Assembly: GCF_000499845.2 (NCBI RefSeq)
Contig: NC_023756.2
Span: 8,353,344-8,417,343, forward strand
Length of the DNA stretch: 64,000 nucleotides
Reading direction: 5' to 3'
Source: Phaseolus vulgaris
Lineage: Eukaryota; Streptophyta; Magnoliopsida; Fabales; Fabaceae
The notes under the pieces were generated by a model. It made no database searches and was not told where the DNA came from. It worked only from the letters and a program-made list of their open reading frames with translations. Shown piece after piece: positions 1 through 9,699 of the stretch (its first letter is position 1; every line of letters begins with the position of its first letter). Made by a program: the position numbers and the translations under genes.

Positions 1-762
1 ATGGACCAATGCAAAGCAATCAGCACTCCTATTTCAACAAATTGTCAGCTGGATCAAGATGCTGCAGGAAAATCAGTGGATCAAACTAAGTATAGGGGTT
101 TAATTGGTTCCCTATTATATCTAACTGCCAGCAGGCCTGACATTATGTTTGTTGTATGTCTATGTGCTAGATATCAATATGATCCAAAGGAATCACACTA
201 CAATGCAGCAAAGAGAATTCTGAAATATTTGCAAGGATCTAAGGATGTTGGATTGTGGTATCCTAACAAGGTATCCTTGAACTTGATTGGTTTTTCAGAT
301 TCTGATTTTGCAGGTTGCAAAGTTGATAGGAAGAGCACAAGTGGGACTTGTCACATGCTTGGATCAAGTCTAATCTCTTGGCATTGCAAGAACCAAGCTT
401 GTGTTGCTCTCTCCACAGCAGAAGCAGAATACATAGCTGCTGGAAGTTGTTGTGCTCAAACCTTATGGCTAAGGCAGCAGCTAAGTGATTTTGGTATTCT
501 GTTAAATAACATACCTATAAAGTGTGATAATACAAGTGCCATAAATTTGTCTAAGAATCCTGTCATGCATTCTAGAACTAAACATATTGAAATTAGACAT
601 CACTTTTTAAGAGAACATATAGCTAATGGAACATGTGATATACAATTCATTGGTACTGAGTTTCAATTAGCTGATCTATTCACTAAACCACTTGCTAAAG
701 ACAGGTTTCACTTTCTTTTAAATGAATTGGGTATAATTAGCTTGAATTGTCCTCTGCAGTGA
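1..762 (+). CDS. Sirevirus (Ty1/copia) pol, C-terminal RNase H part, partial at window edge
   Basis: This is the last part of a Ty1/copia polyprotein: the end of the reverse transcriptase connection and a full RNase H domain, which degrades the RNA strand of the RNA-DNA hybrid. Residues 41-60 hold the family motif LTASRPDIMF. Catalytic-type residues are visible in FSDSDFAGC (about residue 98), STAEAEYIAA (about 138) and KCDNTSAINLSKNP (about 174). The usual C-terminal signature LADLFTKPL is at about residue 226. The first ATG is simply the window edge, so the true start lies outside. The frame is open to a TGA at 760-762 with no internal stop, which is unusual here and suggests a relatively young copy. 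The envelope-like ORF, purine tracts and LTR downstream identify it as a Sirevirus. Confidence 0.9.
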   Translation: MDQCKAISTPISTNCQLDQDAAGKSVDQTKYRGLIGSLLYLTASRPDIMFVVCLCARYQYDPKESHYNAAKRILKYLQGSKDVGLWYPNKVSLNLIGFSDSDFAGCKVDRKSTSGTCHMLGSSLISWHCKNQACVALSTAEAEYIAAGSCCAQTLWLRQQLSDFGILLNNIPIKCDNTSAINLSKNPVMHSRTKHIEIRHHFLREHIANGTCDIQFIGTEFQLADLFTKPLAKDRFHFLLNELGIISLNCPLQ

Positions 763-1326
763 AAATTTCAATCTGTTGTTTTAAGTTTTAACATGTTTTG
801 TTCCCTGTTTCAGAAATCACAGTTGTGACTAGGAAAGAGAAAGATTTATTTTTCTCTCTCTCACTTTATTGTTGACTGCTTTTACGGTTATTAACCAGCA
901 GGCCTATGCCAATTAGCTTGTGGGTATCCCAACTGATTGGATTGTGTGTAAGTGCAACAGATTTGATTTATCAAATTGAAATCTGGTTCCAATATATTCT
1001 TGTGCAAATCAATACCTGAATCTGCTACACCACAGGAATAAAATCTGAAGCATATCAAATTGATTTTATTTTCAATCCATAATTGCTGAAATCTGATTTA
1101 ATTGATTTTCTTGTACAATTGGTGATTTCTAAAATCTGATTTAAGCTCTATATAAACCTTGCTCAAATCAGTTCTCTCTCATACTTTCTCATTTGTGCTA
1201 TAAGCTGTCCAGGTTCACACTTGCTTCACCACAGGTTTCGTTTCTGTTCTGAGTGATAAATCTGTGCTGTTTTTTTTCTCTAGAATTGTATGTTAATAAA
1301 CTGGTGCAGGAAAACACAGATTGAGC
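763..1326 (+). promoter_or_regulatory. Spacer between pol and envelope-like ORF with a TATA-like box
   Basis: This 564-bp non-coding spacer separates the pol stop from the envelope-like ORF. It contains a good TATA box (TATATAAA, 1149-1156) about 170 bp before the ATG, a pyrimidine-rich run at 1269-1281 and acceptor-like AG dinucleotides at about 1310-1320. The downstream ORF could therefore be expressed from its own promoter or by splicing. Which one operates cannot be told from sequence alone. Confidence 0.4.
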
Positions 1327-2508
1327 ATGGCATCCTCATCACACAGAAGAAAGAAATCCAAAGAGCAATCCAGCAGCAACCAAGGCATTCTGGAGAAATG
1401 GTTTGTTGGAGATTCTGAAGCAATGACAAGGTACATCCATGAGACAAGCAGGAAGCAAGTCAATGCACCCAAAGTGCTGGAATTTTCTTGGCTGAGAGAA
1501 GAAAATCTGACTGAAGCAAAAACCTTGCTCAAGCATCAAAAGCTGAAGAACTTTCTAGAGATGACTGGAAATGTATATCCAGATTTGGTGAAAGTTTTCT
1601 ACAGCAACTTGGTTCAAGATGGCAAAAATCTGGTCTCCCATGTGAAAGGTGTGAAGCTGAAGATTACAAGGGAAATATGGAGCAATGTGGGAGGAATCAA
1701 ATACTCTGGAATGAAGGTAAGCAAAGGGAACACTGCTGGAATCCAGGGATTCAACAAGATGCAGTTTTACAGAAGTTGTGTGAGGAATCCTGCTGAACCA
1801 GTGACTAGATTTCATGCTGGAAATCTCACAATCATTCCAAGACTCCTTGCCTACATCATTGCTTGGCAGCTCACTCCAAGAGGAAGTAATCATGCAACTC
1901 TCCATGAAGAGGACTTGATTTTACTATACTGCATCATGAATCAACTCAAGGTAAATTGGGTAAGTACTATGGTGGAGCATATGCTCAAATCAACAAGGTT
2001 ACCAGACTATCGCTTTCCATATGCAATTTTTGTGTCAAAGCTAATTGATTACTTTGAAGTTGACACTACAAATGAAAGAAATGACACAATTAAGGCAGCA
2101 AGTGAGATAGACAACTCCACTCTCCTCAAGATGGGATTTCAAAAGGAAGATGATAGCTGGATATTCAGAAGGAATGCTGCAAACAGAGCTGAAAATGAAG
2201 CTGCTGATCCAGAAAATGAAGAAGAAAATGCTGATGGAGTGCAGAACATGGATGCATCACCAGTACACTCTGCTGGAGATGAGGATATTGCTGCTACAAG
2301 CCAAAATGCAATGGTTGCATATGAGGCACCTGAATACAGAGGTGAACCTCTGTCTATGTTTGAAAGACAAGTGCTAAGCAGGCTGGACACACTCACATAT
2401 GAGCAGAAAGCACACTATGAGATGACCTACGCCAGGTTTCAACACTTGGATGATCAACTTGAAGGAGTTCAAGTGCAGCTAGCTGAGCTTTATTACAACA
2501 ACAAGTGA
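1327..2508 (+). CDS. Sirevirus envelope-like / plant putative transposon protein ORF
   Basis: This 393-aa ORF lies between pol and the 3' LTR, the position of the extra envelope-like ORF of Sireviruses. The ATG at 1327 (MASSSHRRKK) is preferred over the upstream TTG because it sits in a good context (GAGCATGGC). The N terminus is basic and nuclear-localisation-like. Residues about 70-260 look like the plant putative transposon-protein family often found in retrotransposons (motif VYPDLVKVFYSNL; later LPDYRFPYAIFVSKLIDYF). Residues about 285-325 are acidic. The last 60 residues form a predicted coiled coil. No signal peptide or clear transmembrane helix is visible, so membrane fusion is not supported. 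The frame has no internal stop. Confidence 0.8.
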   Translation: MASSSHRRKKSKEQSSSNQGILEKWFVGDSEAMTRYIHETSRKQVNAPKVLEFSWLREENLTEAKTLLKHQKLKNFLEMTGNVYPDLVKVFYSNLVQDGKNLVSHVKGVKLKITREIWSNVGGIKYSGMKVSKGNTAGIQGFNKMQFYRSCVRNPAEPVTRFHAGNLTIIPRLLAYIIAWQLTPRGSNHATLHEEDLILLYCIMNQLKVNWVSTMVEHMLKSTRLPDYRFPYAIFVSKLIDYFEVDTTNERNDTIKAASEIDNSTLLKMGFQKEDDSWIFRRNAANRAENEAADPENEEENADGVQNMDASPVHSAGDEDIAATSQNAMVAYEAPEYRGEPLSMFERQVLSRLDTLTYEQKAHYEMTYARFQHLDDQLEGVQVQLAELYYNNK

Positions 2509-2695
2509 TCCTATTTCTAAGTCTTTATATTTTATATGTTGTTGAGCAATTTGAAATTAATCTGTACTGTTTGAAGGATTTAGTTGTTTTGTGGTTTGTA
2601 ATGAACCTCTATGGTTTATTGGTTTTATTTGAACTGTTATGAATGGCTATTATTGTTTCTGTGACATTTTGTGCTCCCATTCTGTTTGATGAATC

Positions 2696-2709
2696 CAAAG
2701 GGGGAGAAG
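2696..2709 (+). other. Internal polypurine tract of the Sirevirus
   Basis: A purine run (AAAGGGGGAGAAG) lies 230 bp upstream of the tract next to the LTR. Sireviruses are known to carry several polypurine tracts, which could prime plus-strand DNA. The region 2509-2930 otherwise holds only 3' untranslated element sequence. Confidence 0.5.
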
Positions 2710-2929
2710 AATAGCCTAGAGAACAGCCTAAGAATAGCCTGGTACAGGTTCTGCAGATGATATTCACAGTGGTTGCTGATATGATTCAGATGTTAAATCT
2801 GCAGGTATATCATTTCTAAATCTGTTGTTCTTCTTTAACACCTGTTTTCTGTGTATATGGTTCTCTACAGATTTGGTCATGATCTCTCTTCAAAGCTGTG
2901 CAAAGCAAAGGGAATTTGTCTCCATCAAA

Positions 2930-2940
2930 CAGGGGGAGAT
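2930..2940 (+). other. Polypurine tract abutting the 3' LTR
   Basis: CAGGGGGAGAT immediately precedes the TGTTG start of the LTR. This is the expected plus-strand primer site. Confidence 0.8.
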
Positions 2941-4646
2941 TGTTGAAGCTGGAGGAAGCTTCTTCCCTACCAAGGCTTGATGTGTGTTTGATGAAGAAAA
3001 TGGCTTGAGTGCTTTGAAGATTGTAATAGGCTTTTAGATTCATATGTAATTAGGCTTGTAAGTGTGTATGATTGCCTTTTGCTGTGTAACCTATCCTAGA
3101 TGCCTAACCAAGTCTAGATCAAGCACATGGTGTGGTTAAATGGTTTTTGAAAAGTCTTTTGAAATGTTTTAACAGTTTTAAAACAGTACACAAATAAATC
3201 TAGTTTATGGAGAAAGAATCTGTTTATTTCTTCTCTGTTAAAAAGGCTTTCGTTTAATGGTTTTTGAAAAGCTTTTTAAAATGGTTTTAACAGTTTTAAA
3301 ACAGTACACAAATAAATCTGTTTCATGGAGAAAGAATCTGTTTATTTCTTCTCTGTTAAAAAGGCTTTTCTAAATTTCTGTTAAGGCACCAAGGGAAAGC
3401 TCAGTTCGTTATTTCAGTTAAGCTGAGCTGGCCTGTGTGTTATACTTTAATCTGTTTCACTGAGAAAGAACAGGTTTATTCCTTGGTGAGTTGAAAGGTT
3501 TTTCACAAGTTAGTTAGGGCTCCAAAGGTACCACTCAGACAGTTATTTCTGTTAAGCTGAGTTGGCAGTTTTCACAAATAAATCTGTTAAGATTCAAAAC
3601 CGAATCTGTTGTTTTCTTAACTGCTTTTCAACTGTTTTATGAAAAGAAGTTAGAAACTGTTTTCTATATAAACAATGTCTCTCTCACATGAATGAGTGCT
3701 GAGGAATTACGCTTTTGACAGAGATCAAACAATTTCCATGTGAGAAGAAGGATTGAAAGAGTTTTTGAAAGGTTTTCCAAAGAGATTTTCAAGTGTGCTT
3801 GTTCTAGGAAACCTTGAATCTTGGTGAAGATGCTGGTGCAGTTTCTGCAGCAAATTGAACTACTGGTTTTGAGTTCTTGCATCTTCTTTTCAGGTGTAAT
3901 CTTTCCTTTATTCTGTTTTGTAAAGGTGTAGGTGTTAGTCACTCCTTGATAGGGTTTCTTGGAGTGCAAGGTGTGCTGAAATAGGGTTTTTCAGCATTGT
4001 GTGTGTTGTTCTTGTAGTGTTCAAGAACTGCTGGTTTTGTAAGTGATTGGCACTGTTTTTTAGTGAATTCCACCTTGGGGTAAGGTGAGACTGGATGTAG
4101 CTCTGTATGAGTGAACCAGTATAAAAACGTGTGTATCTTGCATTCTCATCCCTGCACTCTTTTCTGTTTTTGCTTAATTCTGTCAAGAACTAAATCTGTT
4201 CTTTTTAAATTGAATCTGTTAATTCTGGGTTAAGTGAAAACTGTTCTTCCTGATTTGTTGAAGTTTTCTGATCATAAACAAGGTTGTTGCATATAATGGC
4301 TTAAGTGAATTGTGAACAATCTGACCATTCATTAAAACCTGTGAAAGGATCATTTTTCTTGAAACCTTGTATTGTGTATTTTTGGTTGATCTCTAAGCAT
4401 AGCTATATTCTTTATCCTCACAATATTAAGCTGATCTGGTTCTGTTCTGATTCTCTGTTGATCACAATTTTACAGTGAACAAAATTCAAATAGTGCCAAT
4501 ACTGCTCTGAAAAATCAATTTGTTTCATATAAAAACAATCTGTTCTTTTTGCCTCTGGAATACTGAAAAATTGTGTGTTCTTGCGAAAATTTTATAAGCT
4601 CAATTCACCCCTCCCCTCTTGAACTTAGACACTAATAGACCCAACA
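2941..4646 (+). repeat. Sirevirus 3' LTR
   Basis: This 1706-bp LTR starts TGTTGAAGCTGG and ends CCCAACA, giving TGTTG/CAACA terminal inverted repeats. It follows the polypurine tract directly. The first 5 bp of host DNA are ATACA (expected target duplication; the partner copy lies outside the window). Long LTRs are normal for Sireviruses. A 118-bp tandem duplication lies inside it. The 5' LTR is outside the window, so the LTR identity used for dating cannot be measured. Confidence 0.85.
3136..3371 (+). repeat. 118-bp direct tandem repeat inside the Sirevirus LTR
   Basis: Two near-identical copies start at about 3136 and 3254. Each contains ACAGTACACAAATAAATCT and a TTTATTTCTTCTCTGTTAAA run. 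Weaker third and fourth echoes occur at about 3446 and 3560, together with a repeated TTAAGCTGAGCTGGC-like block. Repeats of this kind in U3 often carry enhancer-like units; that role is an inference. Confidence 0.75.
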
Positions 4647-4953
4647 ATACATTCAGACTCCAAGAGAAAAGTCATGCAATAGGGAGCTACATGTAAGTTT
4701 TCTTGGTGTTGATTTCACTTATTGATGTTTAACCATTATTTTTATATTAACTTTGCTCCCATAATTGATGTGGGTTTCAAATTTTGATGGTTGCTTCATT
4801 TGTTTGTTTTTTAATACATTGCTCTTGTGAATAGGTGGACAAACATATGAAGTCTCCTATCTATGTGCTGATAAAAAAAAAGAAAAAAAAAGTCTCCTAT
4901 CTATGTGTACTACCAGCTTGACAACTTTTACCATAATTATCAGCGATATATAC
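4647..4953 (+). pseudogene. ALIS: ALIS/CDC50 (P4-ATPase beta subunit) gene fragment, interrupted
   Basis: Two adjacent exons of an ALA-interacting subunit (LEM3/CDC50 family, partner of phospholipid flippases) are visible. Exon one, 4648-4692, reads YIQTPREKSCNRELH and ends at a good donor (CAT|GTAAGT). The next exon begins after an AG at 4834 and reads VDKHMKSPIYV. It is then broken by a 40-bp duplication-insertion (4868-4907) and resumes as PIYVYYQLDNFYHNYQR, the most conserved block of the family. Homology stops after about 4953. The Sirevirus LTR ends exactly inside the first exon, so the element inserted into this gene copy. The 40-bp change shifts the frame, so this copy cannot be functional. 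Whether an intact paralogue exists elsewhere is unknown. Confidence 0.75.
4851..4907 (+). repeat. 17-bp direct duplication flanking an A-rich 23-bp insert
   Basis: AGTCTCCTATCTATGTG occurs at 4851-4867 and again at 4891-4907. The two copies flank a 23-bp insert of CTGAT followed by A-runs. It looks like a target-site duplication around a retroposon tail that lost its body, or a templated repair event. Confidence 0.7.
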
Positions 4954-5580
4954 TACTTTTATTTCTTGTGAATCACACAATTCTATCATCAATTTGAATT
5001 TCGTGTTTACCCGCCAATGAGAATTTTATTATTATTTAATAAGGATTCAAGTATTCAACAATAATTTATGTACGACATCTATCTTTCTTTGCTAGGCTCC
5101 TCTGTACTGGGAGATATTTGTAAATAAAGGATTAAATCAAGCTAGGATATGCTTTGTTTATCAGTGAAATATATTAGTTCTATATCAGTGAAATATATTC
5201 ACTCCTCAACATTATGATTATTTTGCAATGAATTCTTTCACACACTTACTATGTTAAATGCTATATTGGTAAATCTTTTATGCCTTGTATTATGACTTTG
5301 CATTATTCAAATGGTTATTTATATTATCATAATACAATATATGTATGTTTATTTTAATTTAGAAGAGTTCATTTTATACATTTCATTAGGATTATTGGTT
5401 TCCTATCTTCAGGTAAAACAACTAATAGAGAGCATAATCAGGAATATATGTTGTATATAGTTCGAAAAATTTATAAGCTTTTAAATTCTATATTGCAGAA
5501 ATTTGAAAATAAGGTTTTACGTTTCATTTTAAAATTAAAATGGTTAGAAAGAACATAGTTTAATTGTTAAGTATAGTTAG
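4954..5580. other. Non-genic AT-rich DNA downstream of the ALIS fragment
   Basis: No coding signal is visible. A 20-bp tandem duplication (TATCAGTGAAATATATT units) sits at about 5160-5200. It may be decayed ALIS intron or downstream exon sequence. Confidence 0.4.
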
Positions 5581-5795
5581 TGTTCCGATATCTCCAATAT
5601 AATCTCACATCGCTCAAGAGTCGAGGCAAAAGGCAATTTATATACACCTTCCTCCCTTAATCCATTGAGGTATTTTTTAAGGACAAAACTGTGACGGAGC
5701 TCTTAGTTCCAAAGCAGACAATACCTCATATGTGAACTTCGAATGGGGGGTCTAGTACGCTCAATATAGTCTCACATCGCTCAGGAGTTGATTAT
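5581..5795 (+). mobile_element. Degenerate TRIM-like element
   Basis: Two partial copies of an LTR-like block containing TCTCACATCGCTCA lie at about 5604 and 5770, separated by a short GC-richer core. This resembles small terminal-repeat retrotransposons in miniature. Neither end nor target duplication could be fixed. Confidence 0.4.
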
Positions 5796-6109
5796 AGTTA
5801 GATAGTTGGATTCGAAAAAATATTCTAAGATAATTTATTTTATGGATGGATAATGTAGATTACGATTATATCTTGATCCATGTTAGTTAGAATTTTTCTC
5901 CTTTAGTTTGATATTTGTCATAATTTTTTTTTATATATTATCATTAATACAATATTATTAAAGAATGTTGGACCAAATTTAATTAGGACTTTTTTTACCA
6001 ATGAGTTGAAAGTATTTTTCAATTAAAATTGATCGAAAAGTCAATAAATAAAAACCTCAATAACAACACCATAAAAATAATTTCGAGTTAATACGATATC
6101 CACTTTTAA
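5796..6109. other. AT-rich intergenic DNA
   Basis: No gene or repeat structure that I can support is visible between the TRIM-like block and the copia LTR. Confidence 0.4.
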
Positions 6110-6411
6110 GAGAGTGATCGAAATTGATGCAGTCGCAGTGAAGGACGAAGGCAAAACTATCAACAAGGATGGGAATCGAAGCGGTAAAGATACACAATCC
6201 AGAAGAACACAAATATACAGAAAGACAAAACTCGTGTATTATCATTCAATTAATCATCTATTTACAAGAGGGAAAAAGTATAACAGTAATGTTCAGAGAA
6301 GAGAATTGGGCCTCACTTTGTTTGGGCCCTAACCAATGGGTACAAAAAGAAAAACCTAATAAAATACAAAATAGAAAGTAAAATACTTGACATATAAAAA
6401 TCATATTAACA
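6110..6411 (-). repeat. 3' LTR of a minus-strand Ty1/copia remnant
   Basis: Read on the minus strand, the LTR starts TGTTAATATG at 6411, directly after a polypurine tract (GAGGGAGG, 6412-6420). The far edge at about 6110 is an estimate from typical length, because no matching LTR or target duplication is present. Confidence 0.55.
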
Positions 6412-6420
6412 CCTCCCTCA

Positions 6421-8150
6421 AGCTGGGAATATATATTCTTCATTCCCAACTTGGATACAAGAGCTTTGAAAGCAGAAGGATAGAGAGGTTTAGTGAGGAT
6501 GTCAACGATTTTCATGGCAGAAGAAATCAAGAGTAGTTTGAGAAGACCAACATTGAGCTTTTCCCGAACAATGTGACAGTCAATTTCAATATGCTTGGCT
6601 CTCTCGTAGAAAACTTGAGTGGAGGAAATTTGTATGGCAGATTGATTGTCACAATACAGAGTTGCAGGGGTGATAAAAGGTACATGTAGATCCTAAAGGA
6701 GAAAGGTCAGTCATTGGAGTTCACAAGTAGTGGCAACAAGGGCTCTATATTCTACCCCATATGAGCTTTTGGAGATTGTTTGTTGCTTTTTGGATTTCCA
6801 TGAGATGAGAGATTCACCTGAAAAAATAGAGAAACCAGTTATAGATTTTCGTGAGTCAGGAAAAGTTGCCAAATCTGAATCACTATAGGCTTTTAAATAT
6901 ATTGAACTATTGTTGTATAAGAAAATACCAAATCCAAGATTACCTTTAAGGTATCTTAAAATGCAAAGAGCAACTTGGTGATGGTTGTTGGTTGGTGCAG
7001 AGACGAATTGGTTGAGATTATGAACACTGCAAGAAATGTCGGGTCTAGTGTTGGTGAGGTATATCAACCGCCCTATCCGGCGGAAGGCAGAAGCTTCTTC
7101 ATCATTGAGAGGAGTGCCATCAGTAGTGGAAAGCCGAGAGGAATGTTTCATGGGAGTGGGCATGGGGGCACAATCCTGCATGCTCGTTTCATAAAGAAGA
7201 TCAATGGTATATTTCCTTTGGCTGAGGTGTATACGGGAGCTGTTGTGGGCTACCTCAAGACCTAAGAAATAGGTAAGGTTTCCTAAGTTCTTGATCTTAA
7301 AATGTTGATCCAACACGTGAGTGATATAGGTAATCTCAGCTTTGTCATTGGCAGTCAGCACAATATCGTCCACATAAACAAGTAAAACAGTTGTATTAGA
7401 GCCAATACGTTTTAAAACTAAAGAATGATCTACAGTAGAAATAGTATAGTTGTTAGAAATTAAGAAGGAGGAGAGTTTTGCATACCATTGTCTTCCACCT
7501 TGGCGAAGATCGTAGAGAGATATATGAAGTTTGCATATACTATTGGAGTGAGGAAGAGGAAGGCCAAGGAGTGGCTTCATGTAGACTTCTTCAGTTAAGT
7601 CACCATGTAGGAAAGCGTTGTTGACATCTAGTTGGGTGTGATGCCAGTTGTTAGCGACAGCAAGAGCCAGCAGTAACCGAAGGGTGGATAACTTTGCAAA
7701 TGGGGCACAGTTGTCTAAAAAATCAAGGCCTTCTAATTGGGTATAGCTTTTGGCTACTAGACGAGCCTTGTATCTATCTATGGTCCCATCAGACTTGTAT
7801 TTAATCTTGTAAATCCAGCAACATCCAATGGCAGTTTTACCAGGGGCAGGGAGGTGATAGTCTATGTGTTGTTGGTGGCTAAATCACTTAGCTCATCCTG
7901 CATAGCTTGTTGCCACCAACTATGTTTGGAAGCCTCATAGTAATTTTGTGGTTCCATGTGAGATGAAATAGATGAAACAGTATGTTTAAAACTGGGTTAT
8001 AAAGAATGATATGAAATGAAATTAGATAGAGGATATTTAGTACATACAATGCCTGTGATAGGTAGCTCAGTGTGAAAATCATTCAGGTATGTGGGAGGTC
8101 GTCGTGGACGTGATGAATATCTTGGATGTGTATCCAGGACAGTTGCAGGA
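6421..8150 (-). pseudogene. Ty1/copia reverse transcriptase-RNase H remnant
   Basis: A truncated pol lies on the minus strand. Reading from 8150 down, it shows the block before RT (DGTIDRYKARLVAK, about 7790), the RT core with LLVYVDDIVLT (about 7370) and QWYAKLSSFL, then RNase H with YSDSDLATF (about 6870). The C terminus is VDILTKPLYPSAFKALVSKL (about 6470). The longest open stretch is 6711-7580. Frame breaks occur at about 6700 and upstream of 7580. Gag, protease and integrase are missing, so the element was cut off at about 8150, where a Sirevirus-type LTR begins. It is non-functional. Confidence 0.85.
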
Positions 8151-8164
8151 GGTGGCTAATAGTT

Positions 8165-9297
8165 ACTTGCAATTACTTGGTTCTTTAAGTGCAACTAATA
8201 GCTTTTTTTTTAAATTGTACTAACAAAACTGAAAAGACAAACACTGCAACAAAACAACTAATTGATCTTTGAAACAACAAATTCCCTTTTATACCAGTTT
8301 TACAATTTTTTTTCAAAATTTCAAAGCAATGAATATGACAGTAGAAAAACACACAAAGACTTATACCGGTTCACTCAAAACTGAGCTACATCTAGTCTCA
8401 TCTCACACTAAGATGGATTTCACTATATCAAAGGATTCTTTTACACAAGATTGCTCAATACCAACTCTTGAACCCTATAAGAACTACAAGCACACACTTG
8501 AAAACACTATTCCAGCCAAGCTTATGCTTCAACAAACCCTATCTTAGAAGCACACTAACACACAATTACTAGATAAAAGAAGTAAGGAACGAATACACCT
8601 TATTTGCAAACTTAGGAGACACAACCTAGACCTCCAAACTATAGCACCTTGATGAAACTCTTAATCACAAGCCAATGGTGAAAATGACAACACAAAGAAC
8701 TTCACAAAGTTTCATAAAAACCTTTCAAAACTCAAATTAAGCTTTTGTAAATAGTAAGAATGTGTGTATTCGGGTGATGATATGTTTAAAGAACCTGCTT
8801 CCCTTTTATAGATTTCAAAACTGAACTGATTTGATAAAACAATTTTAAATCTGTTAATAAAACAACTGGTTAAGAGTTAAAATAACAGATTGATTTTTTA
8901 AAATACACTAAGTGGAATCAAAATAGATTTTTGAGAAGTTGAAAACTAAATGTGGAAACAAAATAGAATTTTGGAAACAAAACATCTTTATATCAGAAAG
9001 AATTTAAATTAACTGTTTCTTCAAATAACCAATTAAAAAGTTGTAGAAAGTGTAAAACTTGACTTTAAACAGGTTGAAAAAAACTTTTAACAGATTAAAA
9101 AAATTTGTAAGAGTTTAAAACAATTTTAATTCTTTCAAAAGGCTTTGTGTTTTGGCTCACCATCATAGGTTTGAGATATAGAGATAGAACAAGACACCAA
9201 AACCTCTTAGTCTAATCTACCTTAGCTACTAAGACAACTTTATTAGGCATCAAAGCTTCTATTTAAAGCTTATGGGTAGTCTATGAGATCTCCAACA
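8165..9297 (-). repeat. Solo-like Sirevirus LTR, minus orientation
   Basis: The minus strand starts TGTTGGAGATCTC at 9297. The block around 8365-8410 is the reverse complement of the Sirevirus LTR block at 4076-4125 (same GTGAACCxGTATAA and ATGTAGCTC words). No internal domain or second LTR adjoins. The left edge (about 8165) is diffuse and no target duplication was found. Confidence 0.6.
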
Positions 9298-9300
9298 GAT

Positions 9301-9420
9301 ATCGCCTAATAAGATTAGTTTTTGTAGATGTCACCTGAAAAAGTCAGCTTTTGTATATATCGCCTAATAAGGTAAATTTTTGTAGATATTTTCTGATAAG
9401 GTCAACTTTTTAATATTCTC
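9301..9420 (-). repeat. Minisatellite, about 29-30-bp units
   Basis: About four diverged units begin at 9301, 9330, 9359 and 9390 (consensus around TCGCCTAATAAGGT and TTTTTGTAGATAT). They lie directly beside the 48-bp array. Confidence 0.65.
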
Positions 9421-9431
9421 AGCTAGTCAGG

Positions 9432-9690
9432 GTCAAGGTTGAACATAGTTAGCAGTTTTATCAATCCAATCGAGTTGGAAGTCAAGTTGAACATAGTCAG
9501 TAATTTTATCAATCTAGCCAAGCTGGAAGTCGAGCTGGACATAGTCTGTGATTTTATCAACTAAGTCAAGCTTGAAGTCAAGTTGAACATAGTTAGTGAT
9601 TTTATTAATCGAGCCAAGCTGGAAGTCAAGGTGAACATAGTCAACACTTTTATTAATATAGCCAAGTTGAAAGTCAATTTGAACCATTGG
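9432..9690 (-). repeat. 48-bp minisatellite, five to six units
   Basis: Units recur at 9481, 9529, 9577, 9625 and 9673 with an exact 48-bp spacing, plus a partial unit near 9432. The core is AAGTCAAGTTGAACATAGT. On the minus strand the array is open for 77 codons only because the unit length is divisible by three. Together with the gag remnant next door it fits the tandem-repeat 3' region of a Tat element that lost its pol. Confidence 0.8.
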
Positions 9691-9699
9691 AATGCAGTG

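Noticed and set aside
6975..7265. 96-codon plus-strand ORF
   Set aside because: Antisense shadow of the copia RT remnant on the minus strand.
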